This document shows positions 24,666 through 32,476 of a stretch of 48,417 nt of DNA, in pieces (position 1 is the first letter of the stretch; each line of letters opens with the position of its first letter). This stretch comes from JAGOEX01 sp964630905 (GTDB lineage Bacteria > UBP6 > UBA1177): the NCBI GenBank assembly GCA_964630905.1, contig CAZVWR010000020.1, positions 1 to 48,417 of the forward strand, given 5' to 3'. The translations under genes were made by a program, and so were the position numbers. The notes beneath the pieces are model-generated. The model worked only from the letters and a program-made list of their open reading frames with translations, searched no databases and was not told the origin of the DNA.

Positions 24666-25736
24666 ATGATGACAAACAATCTTCAAACAAAAATGATGGC
24701 GCATGCCGTTGCACTTTCTAAAAAATGTACTGCTTCAACTTATCCCAATCCGAAAGTCGGAGCTGTAATTTTCAATGACGAAGGAGTTATCATCGCAGAA
24801 GGGTTCACATCATGTTACGGCGGAAACCATGCAGAAATCGATGCTCTTAAAAAAATTGATTTTAATGCCGCAGGTCTCAACATGGCCGTTACTCTCGAAC
24901 CATGCAATCATTTTGGCAAGACACCTCCATGCAGTCAGGCAATACTTAAAGCAGGGATCAGAAAAGTTTTCATTGCAAAACATGAAGAGAACGGGAAAGC
25001 ATGCAATGGAGCATGTTTTCTTGCGGAGAATGGCGTTGAGATTGAATTCATGGACGAGTTTTCCGCAGATGTGGAAGAGATAAATAGATTCTTTTTCAAA
25101 AATATCAGAACCGGACTTCCATGGATAACAGTCAAAGTTGCTGTTTCTTATGACGGATTTATAACGGAAAAAGATGGAGTTCGGACAAAAATAACCGGAG
25201 AGAAATCTGAAATTTATGTTCACCGGTTAAGAGCGGAACATATGGCCATAGCAGTAGGCGCAAAAACAGTTAATTCAGATAATCCTCTTCTTACAGTAAG
25301 ATTTGCTGAAGGGTTAAGCCCCCGCCCGGTAATTTTCAGCAGAAACCTCTCTTTGAACCTTAATGCAAAAGTGATAAAGAACAGTCCTGTGATAATAACG
25401 TCATCTTCAGATACAGAAATTAGGGATCAGCTTGAAAGATCGGGAGCAGTTGTGGAAACTTTAGAAAATGGTTTTTCTGTATGTGATGCTCTGTCCTCCC
25501 TTTTTAAAAAATACTGTCTCAATTCGATAATGGTTGAAGGCGGAGCTTCTCTCATAAAGTCTTTTATCATGGAAAAAGCTGTTGATGAGTTCCAGATAGA
25601 CACTTCACCAAAAGAACTCGTTCAAGGAGTTAAACTTTTCGATACTGAATCACTTCATGTTTTCGGAAACGACTTTCAATTAAAGGGCGAAATGTTCCTT
25701 GGAAAAGATCTTTTAAAAATATACAGCAGAAAATGA
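24666..25736 (+). CDS. ribD: Bifunctional riboflavin biosynthesis protein RibD
   Basis: Deaminase plus reductase acting on the GTP-derived pyrimidine in riboflavin synthesis. N-terminal zinc deaminase: GNHAEIDAL (His/Glu) and EPCNHFGKTPPCSQAI (two Cys ligands). C-terminal reductase from about residue 150: PWITVKVAVSYDGFI, MAIAVGAKTVNSDNPLLTVR, MVEGGASLIKSFI. 356 residues, normal. ATGATG start leaves two choices 3 bases apart; ribosome site weak, 1 base after the previous stop, so coupling is likely. No FMN riboswitch and no other rib genes are seen. Convergent with truA with a 1-base gap. Confidence 0.96.
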   Translation: MMTNNLQTKMMAHAVALSKKCTASTYPNPKVGAVIFNDEGVIIAEGFTSCYGGNHAEIDALKKIDFNAAGLNMAVTLEPCNHFGKTPPCSQAILKAGIRKVFIAKHEENGKACNGACFLAENGVEIEFMDEFSADVEEINRFFFKNIRTGLPWITVKVAVSYDGFITEKDGVRTKITGEKSEIYVHRLRAEHMAIAVGAKTVNSDNPLLTVRFAEGLSPRPVIFSRNLSLNLNAKVIKNSPVIITSSSDTEIRDQLERSGAVVETLENGFSVCDALSSLFKKYCLNSIMVEGGASLIKSFIMEKAVDEFQIDTSPKELVQGVKLFDTESLHVFGNDFQLKGEMFLGKDLLKIYSRK

Positions 25737-25737
25737 T

Positions 25738-26526
25738 CTACCAGATCATATCCTGAAAAGTTTCCGGAAAATCATAACTGAGCATTTCATCAGTCGATTT
25801 GAAAAGTTTGTAAAGATAAAGTCCTTTGCCAGGAAGTGTGTGAGGAACAACATTTCTGTCTTTTGCGTTTATAAGCGAAGGGATCGAATCGGGATCTATT
25901 TTCCCTTTTCCGACACCTACAAGAGTTCCCGACATGATCCTGACCTGATGCTTCAAAAATCCATCTCCGGCAAAATCGATAAAAACATATCCGTCTGTTT
26001 TAAAAATGCGGGTTTTTCTTATTGTTCTCACCGTTGTTTTCACATCACTTCCTGAAGCCATAAAGCTTGCAAAATCGTGAGTGCCTGTAAAGTATTGAAG
26101 TGCCTGTTCCATTTTCGGAATGTCAAGTTCATATGCACTATGCCATGAAAGATCGGACGAAAAAGGGGAATGTGCCGGTTTGGTACAGATCAGATAACGG
26201 TAGTGTTTTCCGAAAACAAATTCCCTGCCGTCCTGAAAAGAATTCCGTCTTTCAACATGCAGAACCCTGATATCATCGGGGAGAAGAGAATTAAGTCCTT
26301 TTTTTAAAGATTCAGCGGGAATGTTCTGAAGTGCAGGAACCGTTGCAATGAACTCAAGAGCGTGAACACCTGCATCCGTTCTGCTGCACCCTGAAGGATA
26401 CGGGCATTCTTTTCTAAAGATCTCAGACAATATATTTTTCAAAACACCTTGAACTGAAACCGCATTTTCCTGGAACTGCCATCCGTGATAGTTCCTGCCG
26501 CAGAAAGAAAGAGTTAAAATATACAT
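25738..26526 (-). CDS. truA: tRNA pseudouridine(38-40) synthase TruA
   Basis: Isomerises uridines 38-40 in the anticodon arm. Catalytic motif CSRTDAGVHAL contains the nucleophile Asp (about residue 52); FCGRNYHGWQFQ at the N-terminus and FLKHQVRIMSGTLVGVGKGK in the C-terminal half are family hallmarks. 262 residues. GGGGT precedes the ATG. Single gene, convergent with ribD. Confidence 0.96.
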   Translation of the reverse strand: MYILTLSFCGRNYHGWQFQENAVSVQGVLKNILSEIFRKECPYPSGCSRTDAGVHALEFIATVPALQNIPAESLKKGLNSLLPDDIRVLHVERRNSFQDGREFVFGKHYRYLICTKPAHSPFSSDLSWHSAYELDIPKMEQALQYFTGTHDFASFMASGSDVKTTVRTIRKTRIFKTDGYVFIDFAGDGFLKHQVRIMSGTLVGVGKGKIDPDSIPSLINAKDRNVVPHTLPGKGLYLYKLFKSTDEMLSYDFPETFQDMIW

Positions 26527-26605
26527 GCTCTACCCCAAAAAGTGACCTGAACCATTTAACACTTAAGGGAGTATCCGTCAAGAAAGAAAAAAAATCGCGG
26601 TTTTC

Positions 26606-26633
26606 TGGACTTTTAAAAAAAATGTGCTATATC
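26606..26633 (+). promoter_or_regulatory. Promoter of the small Ala-Pro-Glu lipoprotein gene
   Basis: -35-like TGGACT (26606-26611), 16-base spacer, -10 TATATC (26628-26633) preceded by TGC, an extended -10 element (26625-26627). About 72 bases before the ATG. Confidence 0.45.
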
Positions 26634-26704
26634 TTCTCGAATTGTATGAAGTTTTTGGCTTTATTACGTGTTTGACTTTTGTTGAATTTTTTTTGGAGGA
26701 AAAC

Positions 26705-26911
26705 ATGAAGTTTCTTGCAATCGTAATCGTATCACTGCTTTTTGCTGTATCCTGCGGAAGCGCTGAAAAGAAAGCTGATCCGGCTCCTGCTGAAACAGCT
26801 CCTGCCGCTGTAGAAGCTCCTGCTGAAGCAGCTCCTGCTGAAGCTCCTGCTGAAGCTCCTGCTGAAGCTCCTGCTGAAGAAGAAGCTCCTGCTGAAGAAG
26901 CAGCCGAATAA
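26705..26911 (+). CDS. Small lipoprotein with Ala-Pro-Ala-Glu repeats
   Basis: 68-residue predicted lipoprotein: signal peptide MKFLAIVIVSLLFAVSC (Cys17) then only a low-complexity tail of Ala, Pro and Glu with the unit APAE. GGAGG lies 6 bases before the ATG at 26705; open frame upstream of it has no ribosome site. The tail has no folded domain, and resembles a periplasm-spanning or cell-wall-binding spacer. Own promoter and a strong terminator suggest a monocistronic, probably abundant, envelope component. Function unknown. Confidence 0.85.
   Translation: MKFLAIVIVSLLFAVSCGSAEKKADPAPAETAPAAVEAPAEAAPAEAPAEAPAEAPAEEEAPAEEAAE
26783..26896 (+). repeat. 12-bp coding tandem repeat (APAE units)
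   Basis: Seven perfect copies of GCTCCTGCTGAA start at 26783, 26815, 26831, 26843, 26855, 26867 and 26885; four are in direct tandem at 26831-26878. Being a multiple of three, unit gain or loss would change tail length without a frameshift. Confidence 0.9.
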
Positions 26912-26937
26912 TAGTCGGTATCTGCTTAAAAGATTTT

Positions 26938-26985
26938 TCCCGTTCAATTTGGAAATTTTTTTCCGGATATGAACGGGATTTTTTT
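26938..26985 (+). terminator. Rho-independent terminator of the small lipoprotein gene
   Basis: TCCCGTTCA (26938-26946) pairs perfectly with TGAACGGGA (26970-26978), with an inner GGAAA/TTTCC stem in the loop, followed by a run of seven T from 26979. No T-run exists in the other direction, so it serves the + strand gene. Confidence 0.85.
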
Positions 26986-27003
26986 ATTTCTTAAAGATTC
27001 TTT

Positions 27004-28587
27004 TTAGGAATATTTCTTATTTACATAGAGCTGTTGTGCAATTCCGAGCAATGTGTTGACAAACCAGTATAAGGTCATTCCGCTTGGAAGGACAAGTGAT
27101 ATCCATGTGAATACAACAGGCATGGTGTACATCATTATTTTTGCCTGTGCATTGTCCATTGTCTGCGGAGTGAGCTTTGTCTGAAGGAACATCAAAAGAC
27201 CTAGCGAAACCGGAATTATATAGAAAGGATCCTTTTCCGAAAGGTCTGTGAGCCAGAAAGGAAGGAACGGGGCATTATAAAGCTCTACCGCATTCTGTAT
27301 CATATAGTAAAGTGCAATATATACAGGCATTTGAATGAACATCGGAAGACAACCGCCAAGCGGATTGACCCCTTCTTTCTGATATAGAAGCATTGTTTCC
27401 TTGTTCAGCGTCTCCTTGTCTTTTTTATATTTTTCCTGCAGTTCTTTGATTTTCGGCTGAAGAACTCTCATTTTGCTCATTGATTTGTAACTTGCATTTG
27501 AAAGAGGGAACATCAGAAGTTTCACAACAATTGTGAGAAAAATTATGGCAAGTCCGTAATTTCCAATAAAGCCGTTGAAGAAATTAAGTGCAATAAGAAG
27601 CGGCTCTGCTAAAAACCCGGTCCATCCGAAAGTTACACTTTTTTCAAGCCCTACACCTTCCTCTTTAAGAAGATCCATTTCTTTTGTTCCGTAAAAAACG
27701 GTGAACTTTTCCGTGTGGCTTTCACCAGGCTGAAGAACTTTTAAAGCGGCTTCAGCTTTAAAGTAAGAGCTATTTTTCGATGAGTCAATATCAGCAGATG
27801 CACTGAATTTCCTGTCGGGAGAAATAACGGTAAAAATAAAATAACCATAATTAATACCTATCCAATCAACTTCACTTCCGGTTGAAAAGAATTTTTCAAT
27901 ATCTTCTTTGTCTTCCATCTCTTCAAAACCACTGCTCTGCTTATGAGCGATAACATTGAATGTTCTGTTGTAAGCTGAGAGTATCTCTTTGTTTTCATGC
28001 TGTGAATTGAAAGAAAGAGCGGGGTTCCAGGAAATAGTTCCGGTTGTATTATTTATTACAGTTTTTTCAACAACTATCTTAAAATCCTCAAGAAGTTTTA
28101 TGTTTTTTATTTCAGTAACGCCGCCGTTTTCATATTTAAAAGAGACCGAAGAACTGTCTGATCCCATCAATTCATATTCAGGTTCTTTACCGAACACTGA
28201 GCTCATTTCAGGGAAAAAAGACCCTGTCGCCATAGCATGGGAAAGGTCCACATTTTTTGAAAGATATTTTTCCTTTATTATCAGCGATCTTGTTATTTTT
28301 CCTGACACGGAACTGTAACCAAGTTCAAGCGAATCATTTTTTATCACACCTGTCTTTTCAGGGTGCCGAATGTCTGTAGCAGGAACAACAGCCTGAATAT
28401 CAACAGCTTTTTCCTCTTTCTGTTCAACTTTCTGTTCTACTGCGGAATCTTTGTCTTTAACACTGTCACTCTTTTGTTCCTCACTAATTTCCGGAACCGG
28501 TTCCGGCTGAGGTGCAAAAAAAGACGACCAGATGAACATCACAGCGACCGAAAGAACTACCGCTATAATAAAATTTTTGTTTTCCAT
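27004..28587 (-). CDS. yidC: Membrane protein insertase YidC
   Basis: Inserts and folds inner-membrane proteins alone or with SecYEG. Gram-negative type: first membrane segment at residues 5-24, an acidic linker, a large periplasmic beta domain (about 80-320), then the conserved insertase core with about five membrane segments. In the core VVKLLMFPLSNASYKSMSKMRVLQPKI carries the groove basic residue as Lys where Escherichia coli has Arg. KEGVNPLGGCLPMFIQMPVYIALYYM is the C1/C2 loop signature. 527 residues. Last gene of rpmH-rnpA-yidD-yidC; khpB(jag) and mnmE, often next, are absent here. Confidence 0.97.
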   Translation of the reverse strand: MENKNFIIAVVLSVAVMFIWSSFFAPQPEPVPEISEEQKSDSVKDKDSAVEQKVEQKEEKAVDIQAVVPATDIRHPEKTGVIKNDSLELGYSSVSGKITRSLIIKEKYLSKNVDLSHAMATGSFFPEMSSVFGKEPEYELMGSDSSSVSFKYENGGVTEIKNIKLLEDFKIVVEKTVINNTTGTISWNPALSFNSQHENKEILSAYNRTFNVIAHKQSSGFEEMEDKEDIEKFFSTGSEVDWIGINYGYFIFTVISPDRKFSASADIDSSKNSSYFKAEAALKVLQPGESHTEKFTVFYGTKEMDLLKEEGVGLEKSVTFGWTGFLAEPLLIALNFFNGFIGNYGLAIIFLTIVVKLLMFPLSNASYKSMSKMRVLQPKIKELQEKYKKDKETLNKETMLLYQKEGVNPLGGCLPMFIQMPVYIALYYMIQNAVELYNAPFLPFWLTDLSEKDPFYIIPVSLGLLMFLQTKLTPQTMDNAQAKIMMYTMPVVFTWISLVLPSGMTLYWFVNTLLGIAQQLYVNKKYS

Positions 28588-28599
28588 AACTATTATCTC

Positions 28600-28812
28600 C
28601 TATTTTACCGGGTCGTAACCACAGTTCCTGTTCCATGGATTACACCTTAATATTCTCCATATTCCAAGAAAAAACCCCTTAAAAGCCCCTTTTTTTTCAA
28701 TTGCTTCTATCATATATGCCGAACAGGACGGATAAAATCTGCAGGTCTTGCCGAGAAAAGGGGAAAGAGCCGCCCTGTAAAATCTAATTAGTGCGATCAG
28801 AACTTTTCCCAT
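28600..28812 (-). CDS. yidD: Membrane protein insertion efficiency factor YidD
   Basis: 70-residue small basic protein, membrane-associated through an amphipathic helix, assisting YidC. Signatures IRFYRAALSPFLGKTCRFYPSCSAYMIEAIEKKG and ILRCNPWNRNCGYDPV. Its start overlaps the 3' end of rnpA by 29 bases, a common arrangement in this operon. Confidence 0.96.
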   Translation of the reverse strand: MGKVLIALIRFYRAALSPFLGKTCRFYPSCSAYMIEAIEKKGAFKGFFLGIWRILRCNPWNRNCGYDPVK

Positions 28813-29134
28813 TTAATTTTACCGCAAAATATAAAAAATCTCTTTTGATCTCTTCAAATGACAGATTGCTCTGTCTGGGGATAATGACAAGATCGACCGG
28901 TTTCACGAATCTCGCTCTCTCAGTTCTGAAAACTTCTCTTATCCATCTTTTTACTCTGTTCCTGAAAACGGAATTTCCCACTTTTTTTGTAACAATTATT
29001 CCGAGCTTTGTTCTTTCAGACACAGAATAATTGAAGACCATAAGCTTTGTTTTGAAAACACTACCAGTTTCTTTTAATAATGAGTAGTCCCTGCTTTTCC
29101 TTATTTTATCAGACTTTGTAAATGAGAAGTCCAA
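28784..29134 (-). CDS. rnpA: Ribonuclease P protein component RnpA
   Basis: Protein subunit of RNase P, which matures tRNA 5' ends. Signature VGNSVFRNRVKRWIREVFR holds the RNR motif; N-terminal KIRKSRDYSLLKETGSVF and GIIVTKKVGNS also match. 116 residues with a TTG start 13 bases after rpmH; ribosome site is poor, so the start is tentative. The rnpB RNA is not in the window. Confidence 0.95.
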   Translation of the reverse strand: MDFSFTKSDKIRKSRDYSLLKETGSVFKTKLMVFNYSVSERTKLGIIVTKKVGNSVFRNRVKRWIREVFRTERARFVKPVDLVIIPRQSNLSFEEIKRDFLYFAVKLNGKSSDRTN

Positions 29135-29147
29135 AGATCTTGTTTGA

Positions 29148-29297
29148 CTACTTTTTGTAAATTGCGACAGAGAGGATCTTTCTTCCTTTCTTTCTGCGTG
29201 CCTTGATGACCTTTCTTCCGTCAGCAGTTTTCATTCTCTTTCTGAAACCGTGGGTTCTCTTTCTTGAAATCTTACTTGGATTGTATGTGCTTTTCAT
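29148..29297 (-). CDS. rpmH: 50S ribosomal protein bL34
   Basis: 49-residue very basic protein: starts MKSTYNPSKISRKRTHGFRK, then the hallmark RMKTADGRKVIKARRKKGRK. AAGGAG lies 6 bases before the ATG. Slightly longer than the usual 44-46 residues. First gene of the rpmH-rnpA-yidD-yidC operon, with a strong promoter upstream. No dnaA gene lies on the other side. Confidence 0.97.
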   Translation of the reverse strand: MKSTYNPSKISRKRTHGFRKRMKTADGRKVIKARRKKGRKILSVAIYKK

Positions 29298-29338
29298 AGC
29301 TCACTCCTTACTGTCAAACACCTCAAAAAACTCGGGGA

Positions 29339-29366
29339 AATATACTCATGAATTATGTGTTGTCAA
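29339..29366 (-). promoter_or_regulatory. Promoter of the rpmH-rnpA-yidD-yidC operon
   Basis: Read on the minus strand: -35 TTGACA (complement of 29361-29366), 16-base spacer, -10 TATATT (complement of 29339-29344), about 41 bases before the rpmH ATG. Confidence 0.65.
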
Positions 29367-29438
29367 ATATTGAAGTGAAAAACTTTAAAAAATTAAAAAA
29401 TATCAGTAGTATAGCCCGAATCTGTTTTGGGTGTTAAA

Positions 29439-30425
29439 ATGAATTTGCTCTCTTTTTCCGACCATTTTAGAAATGAAAAAGATGCCGGACTTTTTTCAGC
29501 ATGGCAGTGGAGCTTTATAAAAAACTCGAATTTTTCCTGCGGATCTTCAGGCACTTATGATTTTAACAGTCATGATGAAATTTCTGACAGAACCTGTTTT
29601 GATCTTGCTTCTGTAACAAAAATTGTATTCACTGTTCCTGTTGTTTATGAATTTATATATAAGAAAATTCTCAATTCTGACGACAAAATATCCGGTTTTT
29701 TCAGCAACTTGAATGACGACATCACCATAATTGAACTTTTATCTCACACTTCTGGGTTTCCTGCATGGCTCCCAATTTATGAAATGGTTGAAAAGAATTT
29801 GTCGCTTGAAGAAAGGAAAAAAGAGGTCATAAAGATCATTTCCGCAAGTCGAACAAATGACAGATCAAAATGTTACAGCGACCTGAACTATATTCTTCTT
29901 GGTTTTATAATTGAAAAAATAACGGGGAGCACACTTGACACCGTTTTTGGAAAATTTAAAACAGATAACAATTTAATTTTCAACATAACCTTTTCTCCTG
30001 ACGAATTAACCCCTCTCACCGCTTTTTCAAATTTAAGGAACTCATTTCCGGCAATGACTGTTGAAGATGAAAACTGCTGGTTTTTAGGGGGGATTTGCGG
30101 ACACGCGGGGCTTTTTGCAAATTCTGCATCTGTTGTGGAATATTTTCATAAGTTATTGAATTTAGACTGGTTTATAAACACTGCTAAATTGTTTGATTTT
30201 GCCGGATTTGACCGCCCCGAGGGAAATGACTCCAATTACGGAAAAAAATCCGAAAACTCATTTATCGGTCACCTCGGATTTACAGGAACAGCAGTTCTCA
30301 TCGACCCTGAAAAGAAAACCGTTGCCGCGCTCCTGACCAACTGCACCCATCCAAACCCCGAAAAACCTCGCCGTAAAGAACGGATAAAAAAGTGCAGACA
30401 GATCTTTTTTGATGAAGTGTTTTAA
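29439..30425 (+). CDS. Serine beta-lactamase-like hydrolase (class C/esterase type)
   Basis: 328-residue member of the penicillin-binding/beta-lactamase-like family (Pfam Beta-lactamase). Catalytic SxxK is SVTK (Ser58, Lys61); the second motif is YSDLNYILLG (Tyr near 146, Asp in place of the usual Asn); LLSHTSGFPAW is the typical conserved block; HLGFTGT near the end stands for the third motif. No signal peptide is seen, so it is probably cytoplasmic, arguing against an antibiotic-degrading role; esterase or D-aminopeptidase-like activity is more likely. ATG at 29439 preferred to an in-frame TTG at 29427. Divergent from rpmH. Confidence 0.85.
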   Translation: MNLLSFSDHFRNEKDAGLFSAWQWSFIKNSNFSCGSSGTYDFNSHDEISDRTCFDLASVTKIVFTVPVVYEFIYKKILNSDDKISGFFSNLNDDITIIELLSHTSGFPAWLPIYEMVEKNLSLEERKKEVIKIISASRTNDRSKCYSDLNYILLGFIIEKITGSTLDTVFGKFKTDNNLIFNITFSPDELTPLTAFSNLRNSFPAMTVEDENCWFLGGICGHAGLFANSASVVEYFHKLLNLDWFINTAKLFDFAGFDRPEGNDSNYGKKSENSFIGHLGFTGTAVLIDPEKKTVAALLTNCTHPNPEKPRRKERIKKCRQIFFDEVF

Positions 30426-30434
30426 ATCAAAGGA

Positions 30435-30453
30435 AATCCCCTGGGCGGGGATT
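30435..30453 (+). terminator. Hairpin after the serine hydrolase gene
   Basis: AATCCCC (30435-30441) and GGGGATT (30447-30453) form a perfect 7-bp stem with loop TGGGC, 10 bases after the stop codon. No T-run follows, so it may be a 3'-end stabiliser rather than an intrinsic terminator. Confidence 0.4.
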
Positions 30454-30516
30454 AAGCGTGTGTGGATTTTTGGCGTAGAAAGTTTCTGAACTTGCCGAAC
30501 GGCAGTGATCAACCGT

Positions 30517-30601
30517 TATAATTAACAAGATAAGTAACGATTTTATTCCCCGATTAAGGCAAAAAATTTTTTATTGACTAAACCGCTATAAAAGTTAGCT
30601 T
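30517..30601 (+). promoter_or_regulatory. Promoter candidates before the OPT transporter gene
   Basis: Two partial matches: TATAAT at 30517-30522 with TTGCCG 19 bases upstream, and TTGACT at 30574-30579 followed after 16 bases by TAGCTT (30596-30601). Neither is complete; the second is nearer to the start at 30633. Confidence 0.3.
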
Positions 30602-30632
30602 TAAGTGAAAAATTCGTTATAGGGAGTCAACG

Positions 30633-32438
30633 ATGGAAGATCAGATTAAAAATCAAGTGGTTATCAATCAACACGAAGAAGATGACAGGCTGTGGCTTGA
30701 AAATGTTTATCAGGGTGATGTGAAACAGCTTACACTCAGAGCCATAATCATGGGTGCCATAATCGGTGGGTTCATGAGCCTTACTAATCTCTATATCGGC
30801 TTAAAGACCGGCTGGGGACTCGGCGTGACAATTACTGCATGTGTTCTTTCGTTCAGCATCTGGAAAGTGCTTAGAAAACTTTTCCCGTGGTTTGTAAAGA
30901 CCGACATGACGCTTCTTGAAAATAATTCAATGAAATCAACAGCTTCATCAGCCGGATATACAACCGGTGGAACAATGGTGAGCGCCATCTCGGCATACAT
31001 TCTCATCACCGGCAATCATCTCGATTTCTGGGTGCTTACCGGATGGACGATATTTCTCGGCATTGCAGGTGTAGTCATGGCGATACCGATGAAAAAGCAG
31101 ATGATAAACATGGAAAAGCTCCCTTTCCCTTCCGGAACTGCAACAGCTGAAACTCTGAAAAGTCTCTATGCAGGTGAAGAGAGCAGAAAACAGACAAACA
31201 GTCTGCTCGGATTTGCGCTGATAGGAATGGCTCTTACTGTCGTCCGCGACCTTTTTGAATGGATAAAATACACCTATGCAGTCTTCGGTGATCGTCTTGC
31301 GCAATACACTGTTTCGATGGAGACAAGCCTGATAATGGTCGCAGCTGGAGGAATAATGGGCTGGAGAACAGCCTGGAGCATTCTTTTCGGTGCGATACTC
31401 AACTATCTTATTCTTGCTCCGATAATGTTTGATATGGGTGCAATTAAAGAGCTTGGATATAGAGGGATCAACAGCTGGAGCCTGTGGTTCGGTGCTTCTG
31501 TCATGGTTTCGGCCGGATTCACCTCGTTTTTCATGCAGTGGAAGACCGCAATGAAGGCATTTTCAGGGGTAAAAGACATTTTTTCAAAAGAGAAACGGGA
31601 ACTTACTGCAATTGAAAAAGTTGAAGTGCCGATGAGCTGGTTTTTCTGGGGAATTATCACAGGCGGTGCCGGAATCGCTTTCATCATGTGGTATTCATTC
31701 GGAATTTCGATCTGGATGAGTATCCTTGCCATAATTCTTTCATTCTTCCTTGCAATAGTCGCCTGCCGTGCCACTGGTGAGACCGACACCACTCCGGTCG
31801 GAGCACTCGGCCAGGTAACTCAGGCATTTTACGGTATGGTCGCTCCCGGCAGTATGGTGACAACTTTGATGACAGCTTCAGTAACTTCAGGTATAGCCGG
31901 CTCTTCAGCAGACCTTCTGACAGATCTTAAAACCGGATATCTTTTAGGAGCAAATTCAAGAAAGATGTTCCTTGCGCAGTTCATCGGGATCTTTGCAGGA
32001 ACCGCAGTTGTTGTTCCCGCTTTTTATCTTATTGTTCCGACACCTGATGTGCTCGGAAGCGACTATTTCCCTGCTCCTGCCGCACAGGTCTGGTCAGGAG
32101 TTGCAAAACTCCTCGCTCAGGGAATAGCTTCTCTTCATTATACAGCTAAAATTGCAATGATAGTGGGAGTTCTTGTCGGCATAATAATTCCGGTGATAGA
32201 TAAACTTTTTCCCAAAGCTTCAAAATATATCCCGTCTTCAATGGGTATCGGACTTGCATTTGTAATCCCTTTCTGGAACTCCCTTTCAATGTTCATCGGA
32301 GCTCTCATTGTCCTCTTCATTGAAAAGAAAAGGGCGGCACTCACTGAATATGTGGTCCCCGCCGCATCAGGAATAATCGCCGGAGAAAGTCTTGCCGGAG
32401 TATTCATCATCCTTGTCATGACGCTGATGGGAAAATAG
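30633..32438 (+). CDS. OPT family oligopeptide/metal-chelate transporter
   Basis: 601-residue inner-membrane transporter with about 14-16 hydrophobic segments. The N-terminal part LTLRAIIMGAIIGGFMSLTNLYIGLKTGWGLGVTI is the OPT hallmark; PFPSGTATAETLKSLYAG, ATGETDTTPVGALGQVTQ and SSADLLTDLKTGYLLGANSRK are further OPT blocks. OPT proteins import small peptides or metal chelates by proton symport; the bacterial branch's substrate is poorly defined. GGGAG precedes the ATG. Single gene with no peptidase partner next to it. Confidence 0.93.
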   Translation: MEDQIKNQVVINQHEEDDRLWLENVYQGDVKQLTLRAIIMGAIIGGFMSLTNLYIGLKTGWGLGVTITACVLSFSIWKVLRKLFPWFVKTDMTLLENNSMKSTASSAGYTTGGTMVSAISAYILITGNHLDFWVLTGWTIFLGIAGVVMAIPMKKQMINMEKLPFPSGTATAETLKSLYAGEESRKQTNSLLGFALIGMALTVVRDLFEWIKYTYAVFGDRLAQYTVSMETSLIMVAAGGIMGWRTAWSILFGAILNYLILAPIMFDMGAIKELGYRGINSWSLWFGASVMVSAGFTSFFMQWKTAMKAFSGVKDIFSKEKRELTAIEKVEVPMSWFFWGIITGGAGIAFIMWYSFGISIWMSILAIILSFFLAIVACRATGETDTTPVGALGQVTQAFYGMVAPGSMVTTLMTASVTSGIAGSSADLLTDLKTGYLLGANSRKMFLAQFIGIFAGTAVVVPAFYLIVPTPDVLGSDYFPAPAAQVWSGVAKLLAQGIASLHYTAKIAMIVGVLVGIIIPVIDKLFPKASKYIPSSMGIGLAFVIPFWNSLSMFIGALIVLFIEKKRAALTEYVVPAASGIIAGESLAGVFIILVMTLMGK

Positions 32439-32476
32439 TTTTTCTTAATATTTCAAATCAATTTTACGATTAGAGA

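Noticed and set aside
26783..26896. Short regular repeats as a possible CRISPR array
   Set aside because: Units are 12 bp, contiguous and coding, with no spacers and no cas genes nearby.
29298..29438. Replication origin beside rpmH
   Set aside because: No TTATCCACA-type DnaA boxes and no dnaA gene seen.
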